DNA of 64,000 bases from Sipunculus nudus. Its lineage: Eukaryota > Annelida > Sipuncula > Golfingiida > Sipunculidae. Below the pieces are notes generated by a model. It was not told where the DNA came from. It saw nothing but the letters and a program-made list of their open reading frames with translations, and searched no databases. The DNA lies in assembly GCA_026874595.1 (NCBI GenBank), contig CM049310.1:7938001-8002000 (forward strand), given 5' to 3'. Positions 24,101-39,500 of the stretch are shown piece after piece. Made by a program: the position numbers and the translations under genes. How positions within the stretch are numbered: position 1 is the first letter of the stretch; the number at the start of each line of letters is the position of its first letter.

Positions 24101-27100
24101 AGCTGGATGCACAATGCAACACCACACTCTCACTTGTTGGATTACAATTCTTGGCCCTGTGCCAGGCATGGTGGTAAAACTTGGAAAACATCACTAAACA
24201 AAGTAGTGGTTAAAACAGAGGCATCCTGGCATGACTGCAGTGTACAAGCAGTGTGTGAGGAGTGTTATTAGTGTAGTAAAATAATCTTTATATTTTTTTT
24301 TATTTTCCCATTCTCTAGCTTTTCTATCCATTATTCCTTCCCCATGTTCCTTATCCTGCCAATATCTCTCTAAACCCCATCTTTTTGTGACTGCATGACT
24401 GAGTAAAAGTGAGAATGAATCGCCATCCATCAATCAGTGCCTGGTCCGGGTTCTCCACCTCCACAAAGACCTTAAGCTACGTAATAGAACTGAAGACCTC
24501 AAGCATCTCATTTGTGTGGGGATCCAGATCTCTTTGCACTCCTGCAGACTGGCAGTAGGTTGGGAGGTCGAATTGCATGTTCTTTGCAATACACATAATT
24601 TTAGGTTCCTTTCTTTCAATGCTTCCCTAAATAGAGGTAAGCAATTTATTCCTTGAAATCTGGATGTTTTTATGTGGTTTTGAGGACAGGTTTATGGGTA
24701 AAATGCAATTGCCATTCCCCTGAAATCCTGCACTCTCCAATTCATTCAGTGTCAAAATCCTCACACCCATTTACTCCCCAGTTCACTAGAATCCCGTCCT
24801 GGCAATATTTCCATTCAGTTTACTATAAAGTGTGCAAAAATCTATAGAAAGGAATGTAGGATTTTGTCTATTATCTCTAGGTATGACCTCATGGCCCAGA
24901 AGATCAAGATAAAAATATATCTTTATGGCAATTACTCTTTAATAGTATAACAGTTTTTGGCAGCGAAACATGGGAACTTTTTTATGATTAAGGATGGTTC
25001 ATTATTATTATTACTAAAAATGTCATTTAAAAACACTATTTAAAAAGAGAAATTCAGAAAAAAATGAAAAGAGGAAAGTCTTAAAAAGTATGTGAGATTG
25101 AATTCTAAGAAAACAAAATGAGAAATGTGACACACCTGAACTACTGCATGAAACACTGGCATCACATCAGTGACTGACTGGCATCACATCAGTGACTGAC
25201 TGGCATCACATCAGTGACTGACTGGGGTCCAGTAATATTAGAGCTAGAATATCTCCAACATGCTTCATGAGAGAAACCAGGTTCAGAATTTGAAGACACA
25301 GGGAAGGGCAAACATGTCAACCAATTAAGTGAAGAAAAGGTGTTTTAATACCAGTTGATAAAAATCCAAAATGAAACTGGCTGAGACAACCCAACTCAGT
25401 AGGCAATCGGATAATTGGGCTGGTAAGCCTACTCGAAATGTACGTATCATAGTGGTCTTGCATCTGGTTGCATTCATGTTGTGGTAAACGGCCAATAATC
25501 TCATTTTTATGCTTAGATTGGTGAATAAGCACAATAGTATATATGAGCTCGCAACCCAAACTGAAACACTGTCTCCATGGACATGGGTCATTTCCTGTGT
25601 CGCCTGTAAGTTGCCTGTGTCCTGTAATCCGTGCGAGCCATGCATGTGTTCATGCGATCATAAATTCAACAAACATGCCGAGGGGTTTACCAATGTGCTG
25701 GGTTAAACCAGAACATTTCTCGCTCATATTTGGTATTATTAGAAAGTACACAAAAAATGCTAACAAATGGTTTGGTTTATGTTGATTGACAGTGTACCTG
25801 TAGCCCATGAAGCATTGTCAGAAATGACAAAAATATTTGCATCTTCATAAGGCCTTGTAATGCGATCCTCAGACGTAGATGTCATGACACTCTGGCACCA
25901 GTAATCTGGTCGTAATGCCAGAGGGTCAATATGACGCTAAAATGAAACATAAATTGCTGTATCCATATATATATTCAAAAGAAATGTTTTTATCACTTTG
26001 TTTCATGAGATTATTGCAGACTGAGTAATGTACATCTAGGAAAAAGTTTTTTCTTATTCAGGTCAGCTTCTTTACTAAATACATTCCAAGCTAACAGGAA
26101 CAGGACTAAAAGATTCAAATCCTGTTGTGTTTGTGTTATGATGGGGAGTGTCATCATCATGCCATAAGATATAATAACAACAGCACCATAAAAGAGCATT
26201 GAAGTATATGCCTGTCTCAAGTCTTTTGACCTCTGACCTCAATTAATATGTGTAGACTCTGAGAATTAAACTGAGGTGAGGTACATAATTGGTAAACAAT
26301 CTAAGTGACCTTCATCAGAATCCATCAGATTCCTGGTAAGTTATCATGGCAACATCAAAGTTTGGTGACCTCTGACCTCATTAAATATGTATGGATTGTG
26401 CTGAGAATTCAATTCTGGCAGGATACTATATTGGTCCATATTCACAGTGATTTTCATTAAAATCCTTTATATTCCTAATAAGTTTTCATGGCAACACTGT
26501 GACCAGCATGGTGATTTGACAGTTGGATTTTGCTGACACCACAGTACAATTTGTATATAAGACAAGCATATAAAAACCAAAGCAGAAGAGAGATCTAAAA
26601 AGCTGAATGATAAACTAATATAAAACCGGAGCAACAATATGTCTTGGCCATAAGGCACACTTGCTGGCCATTGATCACTCCCTAAATAACTCCATTCCAG
26701 ACATGTATACATTATTTATCGCCAACTGTTAACAGAATCACTGCCTTTCTGTCCAGATTTATATGTCTCTGTTTTTGTGATCTTCTTTTCTTCAGGGATT
26801 TTTAGCTCAGTTTTAATGGATTCCAAATATTGTTTAATAAATTTGTTTTATGCACAGTTTTTAATAATTACAGCACGTTTTTGTGTATCATCAGTTTAAT
26901 TTCTAGCTGTATTTCATGATTAATCTTTAATTGCAGAATGTTTGTCCAAAAAAAAAGGATTCATGTAAAGAGTCCCTTTGCATGTCTGCTCTGTGTATGT
27001 GTACAAGATATCTGAAAAACCATGCTTGAATTTCAGTGAAATAACATGTTTAGGAGCATCTCGATGTGGGGAAGACACAGTGGAATGATTTAGATGTAGA

Positions 27101-30100
27101 TGCAGGATTGATTTTTTTTTTTCATGTAGGCTGTCTTTTCTTTGTGAACTAGATTCTTAGAAGATATGGTTTTGATTTCCAGATGCAGGCAAGATTCAGT
27201 AAAATTTTAGGTTCGATGTAGATTTAGATGCAGATTGATGCTGGATGAAATTTACCTGCTTATATATATTATATATATATATATATATGTCTGATATTTT
27301 CAAAGGTTTATGCTCCTCCTGGATGCAGAGGTTTTTGTTCTCCCTGGGTGCTCTCTGGTTCTGTTTTCTATTCTTGTTTTAACAGTACAGGTTTGTTAAT
27401 GAATGCAGAGGTTTTTGTTCTCCCTGGGTGCTCTCTGGTTCTGTTTTCTATTCTTGTTTTAACAGTACAGGTTTGTTAATGAATGCAGAGGTTTTTGTTC
27501 TCCCTGGGCGCTCTCTGGTTCTGTTTTCTATTCTTGTTTTAACAGTACAGGTCTGTTAATGAATGCAGAGGTTTTTGTTCTCCCTGGGTGCTCTCTGGTT
27601 CTGTTTTCTATTCTTGTTTTAACAGTACAGGTTTGTTAATGAATGCAGAGGTTTTTGTTCTCCCTTGGTGCTCTCTGGTTCTGTTTTCTATTCTTGTTTT
27701 AACAGTACAGGTTTGTTAATGAATGCAGAGGTTTTTGTTCTCCCTGGGTGCTCTCTGGTTCTGTTTTCTATTCTTGTTTCAACAGTACAGGTTTGTTAAT
27801 GAATGCAGAGGTTTTTGTTCTTCCTGGGTGCTCTCTGGTTCTGTTTTCTATTCTTGTTTTAACATTACAGGTTTGTTAATGAATGCAGAGGTTTTTGTTC
27901 TCCCTGGGTGCTCTCTGGTTTTGTTTTCTATTCTTGTTTTAACATTACAGGTTTGTTAATGAATGCAGAGGATTTTGTTCTCCCTGGGTGCTCTCTGGTT
28001 CTGTTTTCTATTCTTGTTTTAACAGTACAGGTTTTTTAATGAATGCAGAGGATTTTGTTCTCCCTGGGTGCTGCTCTCTGGTTCTGTTTTCTATTCTTGT
28101 TTTAACAGTACAGGTTTGTTAATGAATGCAGAGGTTTTTGTTCTCCCTGGGTGCTCTCTGGTTCTGTTTTCTATTCTTGTTTTAACAGTACAGGTTTGTT
28201 AATGAATGCAGAGGTTTTTGTTCTCCCTGGGTGCTCTCTGGTTCTGTTTTCTATTCTTGTTTTAACAGTACAGGTTTGTTAATGAATGCAGAGGTTTTTG
28301 TTCTCCCTGGGTGCTGTCTGGTTCTGTTTTCTATTCTTGTTTTAACAGTACAGGTTTGTTAATGAATGCAGAGGTTTTTGTTCTCCCTGGGTGCTGTCTG
28401 GTTCTGTTTTCTATTCTTGTTTTAACAGTACAGGTTTGTTAATGAATGCAGAGGTTTTTGTTCTTCCTGGGTGCTCTCTGGTTCTGTTTTCTATTCTTGA
28501 TTTAACAGTACAGGTTTGTTAATGAATGCAGCGGATTTTGTTCTCCCTGGGTGCTCTCTGGTTCTGTTTTCTATTCTTGTTTTAACAGTACAGGTTTGTT
28601 AATGAATGCAGAGGTTTTTGTTCTCCCTGGGTGCTGCTCTCTGGTTCTGTTTTCTATTCTTGTTTTAACAGTACAGGTTTGTTAATGAATGCAGAGGTTT
28701 TTGTTCTCCCTGGGTGCTCTCTGGTTCTGTTTTCTATTCTTGTTTTAACATTGCAGGTTTGTTAATGAATTCAGAGGTTTTTGTTCTTCCTGGGTGCTCT
28801 TTGGTTCTGTGTTCTATTCTTGTTTTAACAGTACAGGTTTGTTAATGAATACAGAGGTTTTTGTTCTCCCTGGGTGCTGCTCTCTGGTTCTGTTTTCTAT
28901 TCTTGTTTTAACAGTACAGGTTTGTTAATGAATGCAGAGGTTTTTGTTCTCCCTGGGTGCTGCTCTCTGGTTCTGTTTTCTATTCTTGTTTTAATTGAAC
29001 AGGTCTAGAAACCACAAAAAAGACTCCCACCTTGAATAAGGGTCACAGGGGGTTTTCATCCAGTCATGTTGCAGTTTTAAAAACAGACTAACAGGGTCTT
29101 ATTTGTCAGGACTGGCTGTGGCAGTAATTTGTCAGCATACACAGAGTTGAGTTCAGAGCAGTGATGTTGTGTAGCCGTGCATGGCTATTGCTTACTTGAT
29201 AGAAATCATATTCTAGGTGGGTGCTCTTCAAGCTGAGAGGATTCAATAGTGTTCATTCATCTTTCCCAAGTCATCAGCCTTGGTGACCCCCTCAGCCTAT
29301 TTCTGTACTCCCGCCATGTCTTTAGCATTCAGTGTTAGCTCATGTCCCTGTAACCCTACTACATCTCAGTGTGTAAGGCGTGGCCTGAAATTCCCTCAGG
29401 CTAGCTGGATAAATCATTTAAGATAATGCATGATAAAATGATTTATTTATCACAGAATAATCACACTGTGAAATAACCCTTTAGTATGTGATATTGGTGG
29501 TAATATTTGATTAACAAACATTACCTTTAATAGGCCTAAAATAGACCTAATTTTCAAATTGAAAAAAAGAATAACTTGTGAAAAACCTGTATTTTTGTAA
29601 TGGTTGTGAAATTTCGGTTTATGCTCATACTGGTAATATATAATTATCATGATAAATAAATATCATTGCTTACGCTAAGTCTGATATTGGATTTCAGGGA
29701 TAAATAATCTTTAATCATATGTTTTTAGATACCAGTAATTAAACTGACAGTCATTGGCCTTTTCAACCTGTTTTAAATAATATCTTCAAGGGGACAACAT
29801 ATACTGGTAGGTGGATGGGGTAAGGTTGTTAGATACCAACAGTATAGCAATTATGTTGTGATAATTATAAGAAATATTATTACCGGAAAAACATAACAGC
29901 AGATGATTACTGGTTCCTAAAATAGATACCTGTATAAATCTATCCTTGGGGAGAACCAATATTCAATTACAGTGATGTATTCAAAATTGCTTTAATAAAT
30001 TAGAGGGATCAACTGACTTTGGTCTGTATGCATGCTCTCTATCCAGAGCATGACAAAAGAAAACCAGGGAAGCTGCATGGAACTGGCTGGAGATAATGTG

Positions 30101-33100
30101 AGTGGGATTAACCACTCAAGAAGCAATATGAAAAAAAAATAATAAGGGAGATTGAAAGAGTCATTTTCTGTCAACTTTCATCCAGGGGAAGATGCATCAA
30201 TCAATAAAGATGTTTATGACTGCTGCTGCAGCCGGCTGCTGTGACTGGCGAGATGCTGCCCTGGTTTGATTTACGGATGCATACACTCCTTAGATCACAG
30301 CCATATAGCTTGTACATCACCCTGTCAGGTGTGAAAGGAATTTTTGCTAAAGACATCCTAATGGCCTGTTGGTGATGCTGTCTATTGAGTGAGGATAAAG
30401 GTATAGCCACATGATAAAAATGATTTATTATTTTTAAGCACACTGATTTGGACATGCACAGGGAGAATAGTAATTCAGATTAGACATTTTGTTGTGATAT
30501 TGGTATAAATTTCTAATATTCAAATGAGATTTAATTCACCATCTTGCTTTTTGAGGCACTTGTCAGGTTCCAAAGGATTACTTTAGTCCGTTTCACCACC
30601 GTCTGTCGACATCTGAGCTATAGTCGTGGTCCATTGTCCGTCTTCCGTCTGTCTGTCTGTCCATCCATTAGACTGGCACCTTTTGAAACTGTTAGACCTA
30701 CAAATCCTTAATTTGGCATACTGTTAGATGTCCCCAAGATCTCCTACCAAACCAAAAACTCGGTCATTGCAACTTAGTTCCTTTGAGAAATCAAGGAAAA
30801 ACTTCAATTTTCCATTAAAAACCTATTATCACACTTCAGGACTGCCTAATATCAAAACCACTCATCTGTTGTTCTTCATGTTCACCATTAATATTCCCCT
30901 AAAAGTTTCTATGTACCTGTATGAAATTTAGTCAGTATTAATAAATTTATAAAAGTTAAGGGCCTAAATATATTAATGCACTTTGTACAAAATCAGGAAA
31001 GATATTTACTCACTTAACTTGAAAAGAGTTGAAGCTAGAGACTTTTTTCGAGTATATAAATTTATTTAATCAAGATTCAAATTTGAACCCAAAATTAGAT
31101 CTGAATTTTGGAATTTTTTAAAGATTTTAGCATTAATATAAAATCAGTACCTAAAATTTTTCACCTTTGACCATGGCAAGTTTTTTCTCTAAGTACATTT
31201 GATTTTATTTTCACAGCAGGTACACATAATTAATTAATATGTTAAATTGTGAAATTTGAAAATGAAAGCAAAAAAATTAGGCTAGTTATTGAAGTTTCTT
31301 TCACTCACAGTACTCAGAGGATCTATTGTATCCATTTGCATCTCCAGGATGCTTACTTCTGGTCACAACAGCCCTGCCTGGGGAACCTTATTAGTGATGC
31401 AACACAGGTCCAGCACCCCTGCTGTCACAGGTGTACAGTTATTCTCCTCCCTCCCCCCCCCCCCCACCCCCACCCACCAAGTGTATTGTAATAATTGCTA
31501 TTGTTTGAAAGATGGTGCTTGGAAGACGCATGGCCCTCGATAAGTTGCATGGAGAGGAAGACTGCCAAACACTGTCCACTCAGCCTGATTAAACATCTAA
31601 TTATACATGGCCAGGAACCATAACACTAATTAGTTTTGTGTCAGACAGACCATTTGGTTCAATTTTATGTGCATGCAGTAGATAAGTTCATGCCATGCTG
31701 TTAGTAGGTTAGAAATGGATAGTCTATACAGCAGGTCACACGGGGTCCTCTGTCAGTCGTTTCATACCTGTGGTTTTATATTACTATGTGTAGCATAAGG
31801 CTAAATAGGGATCATTTAGACATGTTTTAATGGTGATTTCAAGGGCCTGTGCCTAAATATTATCCGATTTCATGAAAACAAAAACACAGCCTCTATGACA
31901 TGTGGAGACATCTTCAGGTGAAAACAAAAACTAAAACATTGATAAGGCAAGCATGAATGACAACAAGAGAGGGAAGCGGGGGACATAAATTCCATGAACT
32001 TGCTTGTTGATTTTGAATATAAGCTAGCAATCCCGAGGATGTCAGACCTTTATTACTCTTTCAATTTAGTGCACCATTTCACTGTCAGACATAAGTGAGC
32101 TGGATTATGGACAAGGCCTCATGGGTAAAGCGACTGTGAATTTCAGGAAATCCTCACAGGTTTGCCATATCTTACCAGCAGGGTAATTTGACATCTTTAT
32201 AGTTTTTACCGCTGAATAAGATGACAAACATCCCAAAAGCTTTACAGTGCTACATTATAATTATCATCATTTAGTTATCATTAGATAATAGATAATTCCA
32301 TATGCTGGCCACAAACATATCCCGTTCTCTAAACAAGTAAATTGTCAGATATTGTGACCTGACATTTTTGTCTCTAAATGTTTACTTGTGAAATGGGGGT
32401 TTTCTTAAACTTCCAAACAGTGGGTGATATTCTGGCAAAGTAAAATCAAGAAAAATATTCCACTGTCTCTTGGTACTTTGTCCACGAGTCAGGCACGCTG
32501 ACCATGCATTCCACTTTGGGACTAGTGAATCACGTACGATTCTGATTCAGATTGTGTTACAGTGTCCAACAAGCCCTGAGCACTGGCTCATTGATCATAA
32601 GGTATGGCTAAGCCACATGAGCAGAATCAAACATGTGATGGTATTGTAAATTCATCAGGCAGCTTTAAAGTTTCAAAAGCTGCCATCGCAAGTTTGTGTG
32701 AAGTGCTTTCTTGTGGCGAGACAAGAAAATTTGATGAAATGCTGGAAAATGAATATTTATGACTGGTTTGCCATGAAATCCACAGTTTATGACATCTCAG
32801 GGAAGCTGACAGACCACTTAATGTCACATGGCTAGACGGATGACAAATCGCTTTCCAACCACCGACTATCAATCATCCTTGTCTTCTCCTCTCAAGGTTT
32901 CTACATGAGCAAAGCACACCAATGTCCTGGATAGCAGGATGGAGAACAAAATCCTACCCAATGTCAAATTGTACCCCCACCCACCATGCATTAAAATGTT
33001 AGTGTCATAAAGTGAATGTTGAAGGGACTGACAGAGCAGTTTTGTAATTGACAAGTCTCCAGTTCAAAACAAACAAGTTTTACTTAATAACCAGAACTTT

Positions 33101-36100
33101 TTAGAAACACATTAAAAAGGTTATATTTACAGTCCTGCTCTTACATGGGTCTAAAATGGGTACCTGCATGGTGGTAATATTTGATTTCTGGCAAGTCTGA
33201 AATTAAGTGTGCACATTCTTTAATCTTATTTAAAAAATCACAGTAATTGCTTATGCCATTCTTAAGAAAACATGCTGGAACAGATTTCCAAGGTGGCTGC
33301 CAGGCAGTCATGTAATATAGTAGTATTTACACCATCATATTGAGAATAAACAAATAAACTCCATCATATTTGAAAATAATATGTACCCCATCATAAATTA
33401 AAGTAATAGTTAAACTGCATCATATCTGAAAAATAATAATATTAACTCATAACATGAAAATTTGGGTTAGACTTTTGGTTGGTGGAATTTTGTAGCAAAC
33501 AAATGAGGTAACATTCTGCTCCTTTCAAGGATCGTGGGAGCACTTTATCAGGGTGAATAGTTCATGGTAAACAGAGGATTGATCAGCGGGGATAGGTTTT
33601 TACTGGGACTATTCTATCCAGTATCCCTAGCTGATAGGCCCATCTTTCAGACAAGGCCAACTATTCTGCTGAGGCCAAACCATGTGACCCTTGTTGATTA
33701 ACAACTGCTGGACGACTCGGAGATATCCAGGCATGTTTTTCTCATTATTGGGTCAGATATTTTGTTTGCTTCAGTTTCTAGTTCATGTTTCCAATTTTCA
33801 TTTTATTTGTCAGTTCTTTGTGAACATGATATTCACTTATGTTTGAATTATAAGATCTATTGTTTAATGTAGTTTGTCATAGGGATCAGCTCTCCATTCT
33901 AATCAGGGAGAGTGCAGTTAACCATGAATCAGGCCTGTCAAATCACTCTTTTTCAAAAGTATCTCTGTTTTGAGGATTTACTGACAGTGATGCTAATTAC
34001 TCTTTTTTCTTGTTTAGCAGCACTTTTTCCAAGAGCCCTTATTCTTTTTTTTTTTTTGTCATTTACCTTTGGCAGGCCTCATGAATGCTTTACCTGTTAA
34101 TTGGCCATTAATCCAGTGGCTTACAGAAAATGGCAAGAATCAGAGTTATAAGTGCAAATGTTTCTTCTGTATTTCCAAAAATGTCTGATTGCCCCATTTT
34201 CAGAAGCCAGCTGAAAAGATAACTCATAGAACAGTGAAGTTCTGATAAAGCCAGGCATGAAAAGATAACTCACAGAACAGTCCAAGTGAAGTTCTGGAAA
34301 AGTCAGGCAAAATTTGTTTAACTCTGATAACTAGAGGGACATCTTAAGACAACAATGAATTCACAAATAAATTTTATTCAGATACTGAAATATATGATCT
34401 AGATTTGATTGCCAATCAGTGGCACATTTAGAGTGAGGCCCGGGGGGGGGGGGGGCACCTCCCCCCCCCCTCCACCCTTCATTTTTTCAACATAAAAATC
34501 TGGGAAATAAAAAAATAAGTGCCTATTACTGTCCGAAAAAGAGAGCCAAATTAATTTTGCATTGACAGGATGCATTTAAGACTACCAAATTTTGTGCCAT
34601 TACCCCCTCAGTCTTTTTAAGTGTTTCTGTGCATTATATGAGATATTTTTCTGAAATAGCAAAACAGCCAGTACATAAGGTATCATGCTGTTTCTATGAC
34701 ATGTTTACCCGTGTTTGTCAGAGTTTTCAATCACATGGCAGGAGTGGGTCGAGTAATCAATAAGTCATTTGAACAGGTGTTCATGAGAGACAGTTTTATT
34801 TGACCTGGGGGTGATAGAATGGATGAACAGCCCTGTCAGTGACTGATACAGCACAAGCTGTTGTCTCATCACTTGAGCTCTGCTGGCAGAGCTGATATAA
34901 GCTTTATTTATAAAGCCAGCTAGGCCTTGACGGCATGCAGAACAATTCATGTATCCACACACTTTAATCTAACTCTCTTATTTTACTTCATATTTTTTAT
35001 AATTATGACAATTTTTAATACTTTTGAGGTCTGAAAGTTAGTTTGAGTAAACTTTAATTAACTAGTTAGAAATTGATTTTTAGGTCCCAGGTTTTAAAAA
35101 AATGCATAACACTAGAAAACTCGAGTAATTCCTTCAGCTCTGATTCAAAATGCTTAGACAACACTGAAACATTGTCTAGTGAGATGGAATTAGCTTCATC
35201 AACAAAACGTGAACATGAAAACATTGTCTCATAAAGTTAGGTTTAATATAAATCTCCATGCATGGATCTATATATTATAAATAATAAGGTCTTATTTTGA
35301 ATTCTAGTTTCTTCTTCCATCATCAGATGGCAGCACAGTTGGGGCCTATTGTGATCACTGTCAGTTAAAAGCTACATAAAATACCTATAATCATTATGCA
35401 TTATTAACCTTGATCAGTCATATTATATAACAGAAGAAAAATATATAAATGGGAGTTAAATTATATGTAGGGAGAGAATATTTTAAAAATTTTGATAAGA
35501 CCGAAATCATAATGTGGGACGTTGCCAACATTTATTTTTAAATTATTAGGTTTATTAGTGCAATTGACACTAAAGATTAGGTAATTAACTACTCTGTGAG
35601 TCCTGCAGTTATAGATTCCATATTCAATGGTGTGGTTACTGATAAATGCAATTTTTTTCTATTTACTCAAGTACACTTTTGAGACTTGATTGGAAAAATT
35701 GTAAAAACTCATTTAGCTGTATGGTTAATGTGGTATTTGCAGTGTTGTATTCAACATTGTATTGTGATGATGGCTTTTGTCAATGTTAGAAACATGGGAG
35801 TTGGTAACCTTGGATAAGAAAGTAAAAATGTTATTCAGTCAGTTGACTTCAGTCTGAGACACCTGCCACCAGCCACCATGTGATAGATAATTTGACGGGG
35901 AAATATGTTCATATATGCAATTCAGGTTCCTGATCGCATTAATGCCTTATATGAGATATTTGCCTGGGCCTTTGCTAAATATTATTTGAAATGGCACATT
36001 TTCATCATACATAGGCATTGGATCTTTGGGAGCCTTGGGGGGGGGGGGGGGGGGGGGGAAGGGGTCTGGGTCCCTCCAATTACATAGTCCAAAAATCATA

Positions 36101-36451
36101 ATAAGTACTAGTATTCTCTGCTATTTAGTAACTTTTTTCTCAAAGACAGACCAAAAATTGCCCATTAGTCTTCCCATTATACAACTTCTACCCCAACCCC
36201 ATGCATGTATTCCATCCCCTTCCTCTGACACACTCTCTACTCTGTATACTCTCATCAGTACAATTTGTGTTTGGACGAGAAACTAGTGATCATAAGCTCC
36301 AAACAAAAGAACTTACTAAATAAATGTTCCTAAATTGTGTCCACCTGTCGCCAAAAACCAAGGGCACCCAATCATGTGAAAAAGAAAATAAAAACCAATA
36401 TCGCAAATATATAGTCACCTGTTCAGCTGTAAGGCAAAACCGGCAAAGTGA

Positions 36452-36526
<75 letters not shown>

Positions 36527-39500
36527 GTACTGATCTGATATTGGGTCCCCCCCCCCCCCCCCCCCCCCATGAACATTTTGCTTCTCTGCCAGTGTCATAT
36601 GTTTATGACCTATGTATATCATGTAATAAATAGCCACCTACTTTTGTTCATTGCCCTAACATTTAAAAAAATTCAAACTCAAAAGTTCTGATCGGAGAGT
36701 CTGTTTTTATACTCAATCCTGATGATTGTCTGATACTATAGTAACTGCCATGATGTCATAAAGGTTGCTATGGTAGCCAGCCAAGCTATTTGTGGACCAT
36801 GCAGTGAACTTACTTTGTGTAGAAGCTATATCCAACACAGCAAGTAATTAGTCACGTGGCCCTTTGATGGTACGAGCCAGGGTAACATACAAACAACTTG
36901 TTATATACAATTTACCTGAAATAAATGCTTTTGCTTGTTTATTGTACTTTGTGGTTACATTTATATTAAAGGGTGAACTACACACATCATGAATAATCAT
37001 CACAGCAACACAGCACTGTAATTAATGGAAATGTTTGACTTTTTTTGTCCACACCACGTACTTGGTGTTACAGAATTACTCATTAAGTTTTATTCCCATG
37101 GTATTCGTTTATAGAGAGAACTATACAGGACTAATTAAGACAGTAGCAAAGTTATTATTTATGCATGAACACATCATCATCTACTTGACAGGTATATAAA
37201 TGTTGATTGGGCTCATTTCTGTGTACTTTGATGAATGTATCAAACATATCTGGTGAAGTCTGAAGGAATTGGAAGCTTTTCCATTTTGGAATGGAACCAT
37301 TGAAAAAATATATTAATCCAGTAATAATTGTACCATAAAGGAAAGTCAATACAATATAAATCTTGATTCAGAACTAACATGGACCACTCTGTGTTAAATT
37401 TGATCTTCTGGTTTGAAGTTAGGTTGTACTGCTGTTATAGTTCTAGTAGCATGGCATATTGTAACATGGTTAGCAAATCAGCCTGACATAAAAATACATC
37501 AATTGCTCCAATTGTATCTGTAGGATTTGTTAGTTGTAACTTTTAATATTACAAAAATATTGGTATACAGCCTGTTTTTGTGCAATACCAATTTATCATC
37601 TAGCTGTGTAACATTGTATCCATGCATGCAGCACACACACACACACACACACACATGTACCTGCTCACTGTAAGTATCTTACCTACCTTAAAAGACTACC
37701 AAGTTAAGGATCTGTCTGTGCTTACACAGCTTTAGTCCTGTGACCAGACTTCCAGTTGATGAATTTTACAGTAAGATAAGTCCTCTGCTGAGTATGTATG
37801 GTCTGTTTTCATTGTTTATTGTCTCCCATGGTGCTCATACTCCAGCCAGACGAGTAAATAAACGGAAGCTAGGAATACAGCACTCCCTGTGATAGTATAG
37901 CAAATAGTAGTTGTAAAGGCTGTCCCCATGTACAGGCCAGCTACACTGGCATGTCAACCCCGAACTTTTTCACCTTGGTAGCTGCTTAACCCAGGTGAGA
38001 AAATATAATGGAGGAACATTTATACAGCGATGTGATCTCACACTATCTTGTTGTCACATGGTCTTTTTAAATATTTGCTTATGCAGGCCAAACGTCATCA
38101 ACAAATGGTAAATATTGCATATATGTAAAAATGGTAAAAGCTTGACAGGAAATAAATATGTTTATGTTCTGTGGACAAATCCAATAACAAATGAAAATAT
38201 TTGATATTTTATTTTTTTCATTATTATTGAAGTTTCGCTGATATACTATATATATACTGATATTTGTAATTATGTATTGAACCTATTAGAACATAAAAAG
38301 TCTCTCCATGATATTATTAGAAATCTTTTGAACTAAATTATACACCATAGGATTTGCTCTCAGTATATCTTGGCTTTTATGTGTGTTTGCCCTTTTTTAT
38401 ATGCAAAAGGTAATATCAACAAAATATGGGATGCATTAGTAATTACAATGAAATATTTGTGGATGCTGGATTTAGATATGAGGCCGAAATTCATTAATTA
38501 TATTTTATGATATAACTTAGGCCTCAGGATACGGTGGAAAGTAGATCCAAAGGCAGCAATGCAGGCTGTCCATTGATCCAACTTTTTTCTTTTTGTCTCA
38601 TTCCTATGTTTCTTTCATTTTTTCTCAAAACACACACCACTGCTTGTAGAGCAAGATCCTGTGGGTTTGACCATCAGGGTTCTGTACCATAGCCTCGCTG
38701 GGGGGGCAGGGGGGGACAGCTACCCCCCTCTCAGCATTTTTAGGGAAAAAAAATTGACAGTATTTGCAAGAAAGTTCAATTTGACTGGTGCCTATCACTC
38801 AGTTACCCTTAAGCCACATAATTAGAGGGATTAGAGCTTATATTATTAGAAAAACCCCCACAGAAGTGCCAGTTTAGGGCATGTATTTTAAATAAATTCC
38901 ATTCCGTGGGAGGGGTATCCTCCCCCACACCCTCCCCCCTCGGGGGCGTAGCCCCTCATGCTTCGCTCTGACTAATCTTTTACTGACCACTCTCAGACGT
39001 TGGTCAGGCTATGGCCATGGGGTTGGCACAGAATAAAGAAGTGTAATCATACCAATGAGAACATGGTATCGCATTGTGCATCCAGCTCCATATTTTAAAC
39101 ATGTGACACCAGCTCTGGTTGGTCTGAATACACTGGGACACCAGCTCTGGTTGGTCTGATTACACTGGGACACCAGCTCTGGTTGGTCTGATTACACTGG
39201 GACACCAGCTCTGGTTGGTCTGATTACACTGGGACACCAGCTCTGGTTGGTCTGATTACACTGGGACACCAGCTCTGGTTGGTCTGATTACACTGGGACA
39301 CCAGCTCTGGTTGGTCTGATTACACTGGGACACCAGCTCTGGTTGGTCTGATTACACTGGGACACCAGCTCTGGTTGGTCTGATTACACTGGGACACCAG
39401 CTCTGGTTGGTCTGATTACACTGGGACACCAGCTCTGGTTAGTTTGATTACACCGGGACACCAGCTCTGGTTGGTTTGATTACACTGGGACACCAGCTCT

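Noticed and set aside
25325-25645. 106-codon minus-strand frame with overlapping frames on both strands
   Set aside because: No recognisable domain, no splice or poly(A) context; overlaps equally long frames, as chance predicts.
32604-32762. 52-codon plus-strand frame starting MAKPHEQNQ
   Set aside because: The residues look protein-like and the ATG follows a stop, but a frame of this length is expected by chance and no splice or poly(A) evidence joins it. Conservation would be needed.
36290-36637. Tyr-Ile repeat frames on both strands
   Set aside because: Translation of the (AT)33 microsatellite and flanking homopolymers.
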